A DNA stretch of 35,798 nucleotides from Saprospira grandis DSM 2844. GTDB lineage: Bacteria; Bacteroidota; Bacteroidia; Chitinophagales; Saprospiraceae. Positions 1 to 8,937 of the stretch are shown piece by piece (position 1 is the stretch's first letter; the number at the start of each line of letters is the position of its first letter). Under the pieces are notes generated by a model. The model was given only the letters and a program-made list of their open reading frames with translations. It did no database searches and had not been told where the DNA came from. The stretch lies in assembly GCA_945888475.1 (NCBI GenBank), contig CAMDAB010000024.1:1-35798 (forward strand), in the 5' to 3' direction. The translations under genes and the position numbers were made by a program.

Positions 1-139
1 GAAGGAAATAAGGGCTCACACAGTTTTTTCGGGTGAAGGAATAGTCACACCTATTTCAAGCTCGAAAAAACGAGTAAGTGCTTAGTTCCAAAGCAATTTT
101 GGGTTGTAATAGAATTTCTAATGACGGATTTGGGTTTAA
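1..139 (-). repeat. Partial copy of a MITE-like element (copy 1, cut by the window edge)
   Basis: Positions 2-139 are the reverse complement of 25448-25585 with only about two mismatches. The right edge carries the element's terminal inverted repeat (117-139: TCTAATGACGG then ATTTGGGTTTAA). The other end lies outside the window. It sits downstream of the T9SS cargo gene that ends at 185. No coding capacity was seen. Confidence 0.85.
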
Positions 140-184
140 TGTTATTATTTCAAAATTGCATCCTTAAAACTGGTGCTAATGGTT

Positions 185-1462
185 TTAGTCCTTTTTGATC
201 AATTGCTGTATAAACTGTCCATCAACTGATTTAATCACTACGAAATAAATTCCTGAATCCATCTGGGATAAATCAAGTTGTTGTTCTGTTATTGTTTCTT
301 TCAATTGCGTTGTTAAGATCAATTTGCCACTTAGATCATAAATGCTTGCTTGTTCTAGAATAAGGCAATTGGAATTTTTAATTGTCACCCAATCAGCTGC
401 TGGGTTTGGATAAATTTCTATGCCCGATAATTCCAAGTCTTCCAGCGATAAAGTACCAACAATGATTTCAAAAGAACAAGTACCCTGATTTCCGGATTCA
501 TCCTCAGCCGAAATGGAAATTGTGTTAACCCCAGGAGACAATTGTGTTCCTGCAACTGGACTTTGTGTTATGTTTAATAGTGTTGAAGAACAATTGTCAG
601 ACATAGAAACCATTCCAGTGGATATATAATCAGAAAGGATATAATTACCCCCAATAATCAATGTTGTATCTTTATCGCCGGGACATATTATTTCAGGTGC
701 CAATGAATCAACCACTGTAATTATTGCGCTGCAAGTAGCCGAATTGCCGGAAGAATCATTCACTGTTAAAATAACAGGATTTGCCCCTATATCGCTGCAG
801 GAGTAGCTTGTATCCATACTCAATGAAAAAATTCCGCTATCATCCGAAGAGCCGGAACCTACAAGACTGGGAGAAAAAACAACATTTCCTGTTTCATCCA
901 GTTCGGCACTAATATTCTGACAAACTGCTATTGGTGCTATCTGATCCTGATAGTGAATTATAAATTTAAAATCTCCATCGGCGGCGGCAGTTGGATTGAA
1001 ATTTAACGTTCCTATTAAATTGGTATAGGAGAGCCCACCTGTATAAACACTAAAAGAATTCAATATATATCTTGCTGATGCCGTTGCTTGCGCATGCATC
1101 ATAAATGTGTAGACATTCCCTGAAATTACTGGCACAGGCACAGGAAATGTAATTTTTATATCTGTATTACTTTGTGCAGCAATGAGTGTTACGATCGTAG
1201 AATCTATAGGATTGGAAGCGTCAATTCCAGCATAAATCCTCATTTTGTGGTCACCATCAACATTAACCAAGCTAAGACTTAGGGTAATTGACTCTATGTT
1301 TCCGCTACAAGTAGCTGTAAAACTCTGTCCAACCTGAGCAATTGGGTTCACACCTACCGAGTAGTTGTCTGTCAAAGCCTGAGTTATATTATTCGCAATT
1401 CCGCATTGGGCAAAGGCAGCAATGTTTGTGATAGAAAATAAAAAGAGTAAGATTTTTTTCAT
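185..1462 (-). CDS. Secreted T9SS type A sorting-domain protein with two HYR-like domains
   Basis: The product has 425 residues. Residues 1-18 form a clear Sec signal peptide ending AFAQ. Residues ~20-170 are an unrecognised beta-rich region. Two consecutive domains follow (~174-255 and ~256-338), with the DDSG/NDSSGNSATC and DNCSS/DESGNQGTC patterns of hyalin-repeat (HYR) modules. The last ~85 residues (YPNPAADWVTI, IYDLSGK, GIYFVVI, a QQLIKK end) are a typical T9SS type A C-terminal signal, so the protein should cross the outer membrane through the gliding/Por system. The substrate or adhesion role is unknown. It is transcribed away from the small ORF at 1758; an inverted repeat (1591-1620) lies between them. 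The start was chosen because the signal peptide begins there. Confidence 0.9.
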   Translation of the reverse strand: MKKILLFLFSITNIAAFAQCGIANNITQALTDNYSVGVNPIAQVGQSFTATCSGNIESITLSLSLVNVDGDHKMRIYAGIDASNPIDSTIVTLIAAQSNTDIKITFPVPVPVISGNVYTFMMHAQATASARYILNSFSVYTGGLSYTNLIGTLNFNPTAAADGDFKFIIHYQDQIAPIAVCQNISAELDETGNVVFSPSLVGSGSSDDSGIFSLSMDTSYSCSDIGANPVILTVNDSSGNSATCSAIITVVDSLAPEIICPGDKDTTLIIGGNYILSDYISTGMVSMSDNCSSTLLNITQSPVAGTQLSPGVNTISISAEDESGNQGTCSFEIIVGTLSLEDLELSGIEIYPNPAADWVTIKNSNCLILEQASIYDLSGKLILTTQLKETITEQQLDLSQMDSGIYFVVIKSVDGQFIQQLIKKD

Positions 1463-1590
1463 GTCAAGCTGAATTATCTGATGAAATTAATTGATGCAAA
1501 TCAAAAAATATCAAGACAACCCAGTGTCTTTAGGGTATATCTTTAAGCATTTCGATTTGGAATGCTCAAAAATACAGCTTCCATGACTGT

Positions 1591-1620
1591 CAAAAAATAC
1601 TACTTTAGTTGTATTTTTTG
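1591..1620. promoter_or_regulatory. Perfect 10-bp inverted repeat between divergent genes
   Basis: CAAAAAATAC (1591-1600) and GTATTTTTTG (1611-1620) are exact reverse complements around a 10-base spacer. Each arm resembles an outward-facing Bacteroidota -7 box (TATTTTTTG, one base longer than TAnnTTTG). The site is 129 bp upstream of the minus-strand T9SS gene and 138 bp upstream of the small ORF. An operator or paired promoters is an inference. Confidence 0.4.
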
Positions 1621-1757
1621 CTAGAAAAGTAGATTTTACATATAGAAATTATTTAAGAAACGCTGAAAATATTTTTTTGAAGCGGTAACAATTTCCAGCA
1701 AGCAAACATTAAATTGAAACAAACAAAAACAAGGCAAAAGCAAATAATATAAAAGTC

Positions 1758-1904
1758 ATGAACACTCAAAACACAAATCTCGAAGTCCTTAAAAAATCTT
1801 TGGAAAACTTGAAGAGCAGATATGCTTCACAGGTAAAATCAGAGAATAAATTTGCCGTGCAGAATAAGGAATATGTGTTGGGATTGTTGAAACAGGTAGC
1901 ATAA
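1758..1904 (+). CDS. Small hypothetical protein, 48 residues
   Basis: ATG at 1758, stop TAA at 1902-1904. The product starts MNTQNTNLEVLKK and ends VLGLLKQVA. It is rich in Lys, Asn, Leu and Glu and has no signal peptide or membrane segment. Leucines in the first half suggest an amphipathic helix. Support for a real gene: it sits alone in an 860-bp gap, its composition is normal for a soluble small protein, and a terminator-like hairpin with an 8-base T tract begins 36 bases after the stop (1940-1965). I do not recognise the family. Confidence 0.55.
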   Translation: MNTQNTNLEVLKKSLENLKSRYASQVKSENKFAVQNKEYVLGLLKQVA

Positions 1905-1939
1905 AATCTAACAAGATATAAATCTCAAATTACCCAGAG

Positions 1940-1965
1940 GGCGCCGTTTCGGTTGCCTTTTTTTT
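1940..1965 (+). terminator. Rho-independent terminator of the 48-aa ORF
   Basis: Left arm GGC-G-CCG (1940-1946), loop TTT, right arm CGG-TT-GCC (1950-1957), then eight T. The core AGGGCGCCGTTTCGGTT (1938-1954) recurs exactly at 8910-8926. Confidence 0.7.
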
Positions 1966-2327
1966 ATTTAAAAAAAAAACAGCCACGTACACTGTTTTGT
2001 GATAAATCAAATGTATGAGGAAATATTAATTGTTGGTTAACCACATATTAATTAAAACTTTAAATAATTAAGAAAAAGCAGCTTTTCGTAATAAAATCAT
2101 AACAAGTAGATAAGGTTATAGAAATACGCTAAGGCTACTTTTGCATCAAATTAAAAAGTCTCAATTTTTCTAGTGATCCAGCAATGAGTTAACATAGAAA
2201 ATAGATAAACCAAAAGTTGGCTTCAATAACTCCGAATTCTGAATTATTAAAATATTATTATTTAACAAACAGTAAGTGCCCCAAAATCGTCTTGTAAAAT
2301 AGGGGTAAATTTCTAAACTAATTGCTT
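1966..2327. other. Long intergenic leader upstream of the second T9SS gene
   Basis: No gene was seen in this stretch. It holds a small inverted repeat AAAACAG (1976-1982) / CTGTTTT (1992-1998) and a consensus Bacteroidota -7 box TACTTTTG at 2136-2143. If that box is used, the transcript of the gene at 2328 has an untranslated leader of about 175 bases. No clear -33 element was found. Confidence 0.4.
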
Positions 2328-4028
2328 ATGAACCTTTCTACACTTTTTAAAAACCTTCCTTTTGCCCTTGCATTTCTCTTGTTGTTTGAGGCCCATGCTC
2401 AAACTGTGCTTTCTGCCGGAGATATTGCTATCATCGGTTTCAAGACCAATAACAATACCGATGCAGGAAATGATGCCATTAAATTGCTTGTACTCCGAGA
2501 ATTGGATTGTAACACTAGTTTTATTGTAACAGATAACAATTGGAACAGAAGCACTAACAGCTGGTTTTGTGAAAATGATGAATTTGCTGTTCAGCTTACT
2601 GTTACTTCAACTATACTAGCAGGAAGTATTATTTATATTGAAGTTGATGCCGCAGGCAATCCGGTCAGCAGCTCAACTGGTTCCATAACAAAAGCATCAT
2701 TGGGTAATCCATGGGGTACTAATTTTGGACTTAACAGTGGTGGCGACAATATTTTTGTGTTACAGGGAACAAGAAACGCACCTACATTTATTTATGGGGT
2801 TCGTCACAATGGCACCTTTGCCACAGGTGGGGATTGTGCAAGCGGTGGAACTCCAAGAAACAATACTGGTTTGCCAGCAGGACTTACACTAGGAAGTACT
2901 GCCATAGAAATGGCATCGAGTCAAAATCAATGGCATTACAATTGTGCTTCGGCAACAACTACCCGATACATTAACAACAAAACAACTTTGCTAACTAATA
3001 TTTCGAACAATGCAAATTGGGTCAATACTGCTGGTCAGCAATGGAATAGCAGCGCTTGTGTTTTCAATATACTGGATGTTCCTTTTATCCAGAATGGATC
3101 TATTGGCGTATCTGGTGCAGGTTGCGGATGTCTTTCAGGCTGTAATCTTTCTACTGCAGGAGGTCCAAATTGTTCGCCGGCTGTAACAGGTGACTGCCAG
3201 GCAGGTCAGGTTAATATGTCTGTCGATATTCCTGTTCCCGCTGGATGTACCTTTAGAGTTTACGCAACAGCAAGAAATCGGACAGGCTGTACAGCATCGG
3301 GTATGGACTCGGGCGACCGACTCAAAGTGGATGTTTTGGGTGGCACTAAGGCATTTATAAACGGTTCGGGAAATTTAACTGCAAATGATAATTTTACCTT
3401 GACTGGTCCTGGCACCATTCGCGTATCCGGCAATGCAAATCGTGCCGATGAAATTATTTCCTATCGAATATTTCAGGCGCCATGTGGCACTTGTTTACTA
3501 TTGCCTGTAGAATTACTCGATTTTAGTGCAATGGCAGAGAAAGAGGCCGTCAATTTATTCTGGTCGACTTCAACTGAACTCAATAATGACTATTTTATTT
3601 TGGAAAAATCGACAGATGCTGTAAATTTTGAGCAGTTAGCTATTGTAAAGGGAGCCGGTACTTCAACCGATCGTCATGATTATAGTTTTATTGATAATAA
3701 CCCCAATAAAGGATACAATTACTACCGTGTAAAAAATGTAGATTTTGATGGTACAAGTTCAGAATCTCCTGTAATAGCAATTTCATACAACAGCGCGGCG
3801 CAATTGAGCATTTATCCCAATCCCTTACCGAAGGGTGAACAATTAAACATAAGATCAACAGAGCATTTTGAAAAAATCAGTTTGTTTAATGCTTATGGGC
3901 AATTGGTTTACACGACTAATTCAAATAATGCTCCAATTCAACTGCCTAATGATTTTCCTGCTGGTTTTTATACCATAAGCATAGATTTTGAAAGTGGATC
4001 TATTGTGAGAAAAATAATCATAGAATAA
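2328..4028 (+). CDS. Secreted T9SS type A sorting-domain protein
   Basis: The product has 566 residues from the ATG at 2328; the in-frame TTG six bases upstream adds nothing. The signal peptide is MNLSTLFKNLPFALAFLLLF, ending AHAQ. Residues ~25-240 form a beta-rich domain (GDIAIIGFKTNN, DNNWNRSTNSW, GGDNIFVLQG) of a type common in Bacteroidota extracellular proteins. A cysteine-rich stretch follows (GCGCLSGCNLS). Next is the FN3-like LLPVELLDFSA / VNLFWSTSTELNNDYF / YYRVKNVDFDG module that often precedes sorting domains. The last ~75 residues (LSIYPNPLPKG, ISLFNAYGQ, AGFYTISI, VRKIII) are a T9SS type A signal. Cargo function is unknown. A strong terminator follows at 4067-4090. Confidence 0.9.
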   Translation: MNLSTLFKNLPFALAFLLLFEAHAQTVLSAGDIAIIGFKTNNNTDAGNDAIKLLVLRELDCNTSFIVTDNNWNRSTNSWFCENDEFAVQLTVTSTILAGSIIYIEVDAAGNPVSSSTGSITKASLGNPWGTNFGLNSGGDNIFVLQGTRNAPTFIYGVRHNGTFATGGDCASGGTPRNNTGLPAGLTLGSTAIEMASSQNQWHYNCASATTTRYINNKTTLLTNISNNANWVNTAGQQWNSSACVFNILDVPFIQNGSIGVSGAGCGCLSGCNLSTAGGPNCSPAVTGDCQAGQVNMSVDIPVPAGCTFRVYATARNRTGCTASGMDSGDRLKVDVLGGTKAFINGSGNLTANDNFTLTGPGTIRVSGNANRADEIISYRIFQAPCGTCLLLPVELLDFSAMAEKEAVNLFWSTSTELNNDYFILEKSTDAVNFEQLAIVKGAGTSTDRHDYSFIDNNPNKGYNYYRVKNVDFDGTSSESPVIAISYNSAAQLSIYPNPLPKGEQLNIRSTEHFEKISLFNAYGQLVYTTNSNNAPIQLPNDFPAGFYTISIDFESGSIVRKIIIE

Positions 4029-4066
4029 AACCCTCTAACCTGTTTTGTATATCCATCCTATTTTTT

Positions 4067-4090
4067 GGCGGCCTTGTGCCGCCTTTTTTT
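4067..4090 (+). terminator. Rho-independent terminator
   Basis: Perfect 6-bp stem GGCGGC (4067-4072) / GCCGCC (4078-4083), loop CTTGT, then seven T. It lies 38 bases after the stop of the T9SS cargo gene. Confidence 0.9.
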
Positions 4091-4166
4091 ATGATTTGAT
4101 GGCTTTGTTGTCTGAATTATAGAACTAAAAAATGTGGTATTTAAACTGTATTTTTTAAATTTTTTT

Positions 4167-4174
4167 TACTTTTG
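4167..4174 (+). promoter_or_regulatory. Bacteroidota -7 box (TACTTTTG)
   Basis: Matches TAnnTTTG and lies 34 bases before the ATG at 4209. No convincing -33 TTG was found at the expected distance. Confidence 0.5.
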
Positions 4175-4208
4175 ATAACTATTATTTTACTAGCCAACTT
4201 CATAAACT

Positions 4209-5126
4209 ATGACCGAATCCGACCGAATTATCATTTATGGTATAGTATCCGTAATTGTCATTGCGATATTGATGATTATCACAGCTATTCTTTTAGAGAA
4301 AAAGGTAAAAAATAACAAGATAAAATGGCTAAGCTATGCTTTTATTTTTCTTGTTGGTGTTATCATTTATCTGATATTCCCAATGTCAGAAACAACTGGT
4401 GGGAATTTGGATTTAAGTTTAGGAACAGTTATCGGACTTTGTATCTCGGGCTTTACTGTTGTTACGGTATTAACAGTCTATTTCATGTATTATGAAGCAA
4501 GTATTGCCAAAAGAATGATCGAAGATGCTATCAGGTTTGGTAAAGAACTGAATTTGCATACCAATGGCATTCCTAAAGAGAAAAATGTCCACTTTACTAA
4601 ATTAGGCTTTTCCTGGAGTGGCAGATTGGATAACAAATGGGAACTATTTCATTACGATGAAATACGAGCTATAAATAGCGTTACTGTTTCAAACAATAAA
4701 CCTCGAAAAACAATTAGTTATTACCATTATAAGCTTAGCGTAACTCAAAACAAAGATGCTAAAATTATTATTTTCTCAAATATCGAATTGAATAAACATA
4801 ACTACCTTGAATATGAAACCGTTATCACTCCTTATCCAGACCTTAATGAGAAAGTAATTATTTACATCAAATCCGGTAAAGAAAAATTCCTTAAAAAACT
4901 GGAAGATTCAAGTTTTAGGAAATTACTTATGGATAATTATTTGCTCTTTATGGAGGGTTTATATACTAATTCTGAACAGGGAATTGTCCATTTATCCAAA
5001 CAAATGGGACTTCCTAAATATGGCTTTTTTATTGACAATTATAAACTTGAAATGGATTACCATCTTGCAAACAAGAAGGACCATCTCCAGTTTTTAAAGA
5101 ATTTCATGGAATATTTTGACAATTGA
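4209..5126 (+). CDS. Hypothetical inner-membrane protein with cytoplasmic C-terminal domain
   Basis: The product has 305 residues. Three hydrophobic segments at ~8-29, ~39-58 and ~71-93 predict three membrane helices. A soluble domain of ~210 residues, rich in Lys, Asn and Tyr, follows. The stretch FSWSGRLDNKWELFHYDEI and the alternating hydrophobic strands after it recall the start of a PH-like fold in other bacterial membrane proteins, but that is only an impression. No catalytic motif is visible. It stands alone, with a terminator upstream and ~200 bp of gene-free DNA downstream. The family was not recognised. Confidence 0.75.
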   Translation: MTESDRIIIYGIVSVIVIAILMIITAILLEKKVKNNKIKWLSYAFIFLVGVIIYLIFPMSETTGGNLDLSLGTVIGLCISGFTVVTVLTVYFMYYEASIAKRMIEDAIRFGKELNLHTNGIPKEKNVHFTKLGFSWSGRLDNKWELFHYDEIRAINSVTVSNNKPRKTISYYHYKLSVTQNKDAKIIIFSNIELNKHNYLEYETVITPYPDLNEKVIIYIKSGKEKFLKKLEDSSFRKLLMDNYLLFMEGLYTNSEQGIVHLSKQMGLPKYGFFIDNYKLEMDYHLANKKDHLQFLKNFMEYFDN

Positions 5127-5327
5127 ATGCTTTAATGTTTGAAATTCAATGACTTTTTTGGCGCTATGATCTAATCTAACAGTGATTAGGCTTATTGACG
5201 GGTTGTTTTTATTAAATTAAAATAGGTGCTACCACGAACTTAATGGGAAAAGCTAACTTGTATTAAATAAACTCAGTAATGGAAAAGCTACAGTGCATAT
5301 CATCGTTTGATTTTTTAAATTTATATT

Positions 5328-6464
5328 ATGATTAATACAACTCATTCTCTTAGCGATACAACCTCAGATAAATTATTCAATATCACTTTATCCGAAAACA
5401 AAGTAATTACAGAAACCGGTAAAACAGCTAAGCTGAAGCTCACGGAAAAAGAATTTGAAAACGATAGAGAAGCATTCTTATATTTCGAAAAAAAGGAATG
5501 GGAAATGCTTAAAAAGGGATTTCTGATGAAGCAGCCCGAAGCTTCTGCGGGTGAACCGATGCTGCATTATTTTATAGGCAGCGGTTATACAGGATGTCTA
5601 TCACTAGTAAATTTAGGAGATCTGTTCGCTGTTTATGAATTGAAAGGGGATAAAAATAAATATAAGTATGATGCCCTGCAATTTATTGACCTAAATGGAA
5701 ATCTGAAAAAAAGTCTGGATTTGCCCAAGGTATTACCCTGGAATATCTTATTTCACGATAATAAAAATTTCCTTTTAATTGATTTGGATCATTTTATTTA
5801 TACTTATGATATTGAAAATGATAAGTTTACGCAGTTGACTGATAATTTTAAACAGCCGGGAAGTTTTATTTCAATGTCTGAGCACTGTATAGCTTATGGT
5901 GCTGCTCCAAAAATCTTTGTTAAAAATTTGGAATCCGACCAACTGCTATTTGAAAAAGAATTTGACCCTCAATTATATTCAGGACATTCGACCCAATTTA
6001 AAGGGGCAATCTCTAAACATGGTAAATTATTAGCAACCTGTACGCATGCTGGTTCAATAGAAATTTTTGATATCGTTTCCGGTAAATCCGAAACAATTCA
6101 AGGCAATTTTGAAATGGTCGAAAAAATGGATTTTGTAGAAAATGACCGAATTTTACTGGTTCATGAAAAATACGGATCTTGGGGTTTGCGATTTTTTGAC
6201 TTAGAAAGCAAATCAGAGCTGACATTTCCCGATTTGAAAATTCCTTCTTATGATACCATGATTCAGCATTACAGTATCAGTAAAAATGGAAGTCAGTTGC
6301 TTGCTGTGCAACATAAAAATGCTTATCTCTTTGACCTAAATAAAAAGAAAATTTTATACAGTTTTCGACTTTTTCATACTATAAAAAACGCAAAACCTGT
6401 ATTTGGTCAGGATTGTATTGCTTTTAGAACAGATTATGGCTGTTTCAGTATTTACAGGATTTAG
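5328..6464 (+). CDS. Beta-propeller-like protein with possible WGR-like N-terminus
   Basis: The product has 378 residues with no signal peptide or membrane helix, so it is probably cytoplasmic. Residues ~20-68 (KVITETGKTAKLKLTEKEF, then a helix ending in EWEMLKKGF) resemble the second half of a WGR domain. The rest has repeated blade-like units, such as FIDLNGNLKKSLDL, YTYDIENDKFTQL, IFVKNLESDQLLF, IEIFDIVSGKSETI, RFFDLESKSELTF and AYLFDLNKKKILYSF. Each reads 'X-F/Y-D-ϕ-x-(S/N)-x-K' as in WD40/PQQ-type propellers, with about six or seven blades. A scaffold role is typical of propellers; nothing visible says which partner. It is followed after 46 bp by the WG-repeat gene, so the two may be co-transcribed. 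Confidence 0.7.
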   Translation: MINTTHSLSDTTSDKLFNITLSENKVITETGKTAKLKLTEKEFENDREAFLYFEKKEWEMLKKGFLMKQPEASAGEPMLHYFIGSGYTGCLSLVNLGDLFAVYELKGDKNKYKYDALQFIDLNGNLKKSLDLPKVLPWNILFHDNKNFLLIDLDHFIYTYDIENDKFTQLTDNFKQPGSFISMSEHCIAYGAAPKIFVKNLESDQLLFEKEFDPQLYSGHSTQFKGAISKHGKLLATCTHAGSIEIFDIVSGKSETIQGNFEMVEKMDFVENDRILLVHEKYGSWGLRFFDLESKSELTFPDLKIPSYDTMIQHYSISKNGSQLLAVQHKNAYLFDLNKKKILYSFRLFHTIKNAKPVFGQDCIAFRTDYGCFSIYRI

Positions 6465-6549
6465 TTTGAGCTATGTTTATTTAACTTAATTCAGAAGCTG
6501 CGCACCAAAAATGAATTATATCTCATCTGCATTTCCAAAACATTGTCTT

Positions 6550-8349
6550 ATGAACTGCAGATACACGCTTTTGTTGGTCTTTTTAACTGTAAACTTCCTT
6601 AGGGCACAACATCTGCCTGGAAAGTACCATCCGGAATCAAAAACATATAAAGCTGCTGACAGCAGTTACAGCAGCGATTTTTTTGAAGATGGTTTTGCAA
6701 GATTTTATCATCGGGGTAGGGTGGGGATTATGGATAGCAGCGGGCGCATGATTTTGGCAGCCAAATATGATAAGATTTTCGATTTCAGGAACAATATTGC
6801 CAAAGTTTGTGTAGAAGGGCATTGCGGGTTGGCCGACAGAAAAGGAAACATAATTTTGCCTCCTGAAAATACCGAACTGAGAGACAGTTCTGAACAATGT
6901 ACCGTTTTCAAAGATCTGAAGAGCGGACTTTACGGCTTAGTAAGCGATGATGGAAAAATCATCGTTCCGGCGAAATACAGCAAGCTGCATGCTCCGAAAT
7001 ACGGAATTTCAATCTTTACCAGGCATAAAACATTGGGGCTGCTTTTTATGGATGGCAAAGAAAGCATTTTCGACGCCCACTTCGAGCTGCAAAATCACCC
7101 CGATATCAGAACATATGAAAATAAACTTTTTGTAAGAGGATACAATTTGGAGCCCTCAGGATACGGCCTTGTGTGCATGTTTATCCAAAAAGGAGATAAA
7201 ACCCTGTTCGGTTTTATCAATAAAGACGCAAAATGGGTCATCGAACCCAAATACGAGCGGATAATGCCATTTAACGAACAGGGAATTTCAATAGGCATTT
7301 ATGAAGGAAAATGGGGCGCAATTGACACAAGCGGCAAAACGGTAGCGCCTTTTAAATTTGACAGCTTTGAAAAATTATGGGAAAAACTAAATCCTCAACC
7401 AAAAGAAAAGCCCCAAAAAGAATCCAAAAAAACTGAATATGCAATAAGCACTACTATTGGTGATCACAACAGAACCTATACAGTTTTTAATGATTACCGC
7501 ATAGCCCTTAAAAATGGAAAATGGGGGATTTTAGACAGCAATTCCCGTCCGATTACCAAATTTATCTACGATGCAATTGTTCCGCTGGATTCAGCAACCG
7601 TGCTGCTTTCCTGGCACATATCCTCCTATTCTTTGAATACCGGAATTCCACGTTATGTTTACAATGGCAGCTACACCTATATGGATAAGTCGGGTAAAAT
7701 ATCAAAAAGAGAACGCAGCTTTTCCAAAACTATTCAAGGAGTAGCCGATTTTCACCGGGATGAATTTACTACGCAAAATCCCTTTGAATATGCCCCGCAG
7801 GCAGTCGATGGGCAGTACAATTATTATCCCACCGAAAGGCAACCGAAACTCAGCGGTTCTGAAGCAGATTTTGATATGGAAGAAATTGTTTTTGAAGGAT
7901 TTCGAATCGTGAGTTACAACAAGGATGAGGAAAATAAAAACAAATTCGGTTTCCATCATTTTGTCAACTACAGCAAAGGGCTGATGGATGCAAAGGGAAA
8001 ACTGCTTATTCCTGCCGAATATGATAACATCATCTCCAACGGCAGTCCCAGACTGATTGTAATGGAACGAACTACGCCTGCCCTGCAGGAGGGCGCACTG
8101 ATGTGGAAATACGGTGTTATGAATGTACTTGGCGAGGAGATTATTCCTTTGGGAGATTATATAATTGAGGCCTTTCCCAATGCCTATTTATTGATGCGCG
8201 AAATTAAGCCTTATGAATGGGAATCGGCAATTTTTGACCTTTGCGGCAAGGAAATCATAGCATTTAGTAAAATAAGATATAAATTTGATAACTTTGGACA
8301 ATGGCTGACGGACGGACCTGGAGCAAAACTGATTGAACGAAAGGAATAA
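6550..8349 (+). CDS. Secreted WG-repeat protein
   Basis: Starting at the ATG at 6550 (codon 14 of the longest frame) gives a standard signal peptide, MNCRYTLLLVFLTVNFLRAQ; the upstream ATG at 6511 would put 13 odd residues before it. The ~599-residue protein contains many WG beta-repeats of the form 'G-ϕ-x-D-x-x-G-K-x-ϕ-ϕ-P-x-K-Y-D': VGIMDSSGRMILAAKYDKI, LYGLVSDDGKIIVPAKYSK, FGFINKDAKWVIEPKYERI, WGAIDTSGKTVAPFKFD, WGILDSNSRPITKFIYD, KGLMDAKGKLLIPAEYDNI and YGVMNVLGEEIIPLGDYI. The product is probably periplasmic or surface-exposed. WG-repeat proteins are common in Bacteroidota, but their ligands are mostly unknown. Confidence 0.88.
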   Translation: MNCRYTLLLVFLTVNFLRAQHLPGKYHPESKTYKAADSSYSSDFFEDGFARFYHRGRVGIMDSSGRMILAAKYDKIFDFRNNIAKVCVEGHCGLADRKGNIILPPENTELRDSSEQCTVFKDLKSGLYGLVSDDGKIIVPAKYSKLHAPKYGISIFTRHKTLGLLFMDGKESIFDAHFELQNHPDIRTYENKLFVRGYNLEPSGYGLVCMFIQKGDKTLFGFINKDAKWVIEPKYERIMPFNEQGISIGIYEGKWGAIDTSGKTVAPFKFDSFEKLWEKLNPQPKEKPQKESKKTEYAISTTIGDHNRTYTVFNDYRIALKNGKWGILDSNSRPITKFIYDAIVPLDSATVLLSWHISSYSLNTGIPRYVYNGSYTYMDKSGKISKRERSFSKTIQGVADFHRDEFTTQNPFEYAPQAVDGQYNYYPTERQPKLSGSEADFDMEEIVFEGFRIVSYNKDEENKNKFGFHHFVNYSKGLMDAKGKLLIPAEYDNIISNGSPRLIVMERTTPALQEGALMWKYGVMNVLGEEIIPLGDYIIEAFPNAYLLMREIKPYEWESAIFDLCGKEIIAFSKIRYKFDNFGQWLTDGPGAKLIERKE

Positions 8350-8426
8350 ACAAGGCTTAATGCAAATTCTTTTTCAGAAGCCTAAGACATGGAACCCATT
8401 TGTTGTTAGATGATAACTAATTAATT

Positions 8427-8837
8427 ATGAATAAATTAGAATACGGTATTATCTGTAATAAATCTGATGAGAAGCAATTGGTAAAAAATATCAACCATTT
8501 TTTGGATAGCGCATATGAATATCGAAAAATGAGTAAAGTTACCAACAAAAGTATGCTGCAGGCAAGACTGCCATTTGTGTTTACACATTTTTACAATCAG
8601 TTTCTGAAAACAGGCGTGCGTTGGTATTTTGAATTGTATCCCAATAGCGATGAAGATGGAAAATTAAAGTTTCCTGAACATCCCGATGCCGCTTGGCTGA
8701 TTTGGGTGAATAAAATGAGTTACAGTACAGATGAAGAAAAATCGGAAAATGACAGATTTTTTGAGGAACTGCTCCAAGGAACAGGTTTTGAATGGAAATT
8801 GCTGTATACTTATAAAGAAAAAGAAGAAAGGCTTTGA
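8427..8837 (+). CDS. Hypothetical protein, 136 residues
   Basis: A soluble, mixed-charge protein with no signal peptide, aromatic-rich in the middle (FVFTHFYNQF, VRWYFELYPNSDEDG, AAWLIWVNKMSYS). The N-terminal half is probably helical. No catalytic motif was recognised. It is the last gene of the plus-strand run 5328-8837 and is closed by a terminator-like hairpin at 8911-8937. The family was not recognised. Confidence 0.65.
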   Translation: MNKLEYGIICNKSDEKQLVKNINHFLDSAYEYRKMSKVTNKSMLQARLPFVFTHFYNQFLKTGVRWYFELYPNSDEDGKLKFPEHPDAAWLIWVNKMSYSTDEEKSENDRFFEELLQGTGFEWKLLYTYKEKEERL

Positions 8838-8910
8838 TGATTTTAAAAAAAGGGAGCTGTTGCTATTTCCAGAAATTCATTGGACCTGGAATCGCTGACA
8901 ATAAAATCAA

Positions 8911-8937
8911 GGGCGCCGTTTCGGTTATCCTTTTTTT
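8911..8937 (+). terminator. Terminator-like hairpin, second copy of the GGGCGCCG core
   Basis: CCG-TTT-CGG core (8916-8924) with outer GG/CC pairs and seven T. AGGGCGCCGTTTCGGTT (8910-8926) is identical to 1938-1954. It lies between convergent genes and touches the TonB receptor stop codon at 8936. Confidence 0.6.

Noticed and set aside
5163..5184. CTAATC/GATTAG hairpin as terminator
   Set aside because: No T tract follows and the stem is short; left unannotated.
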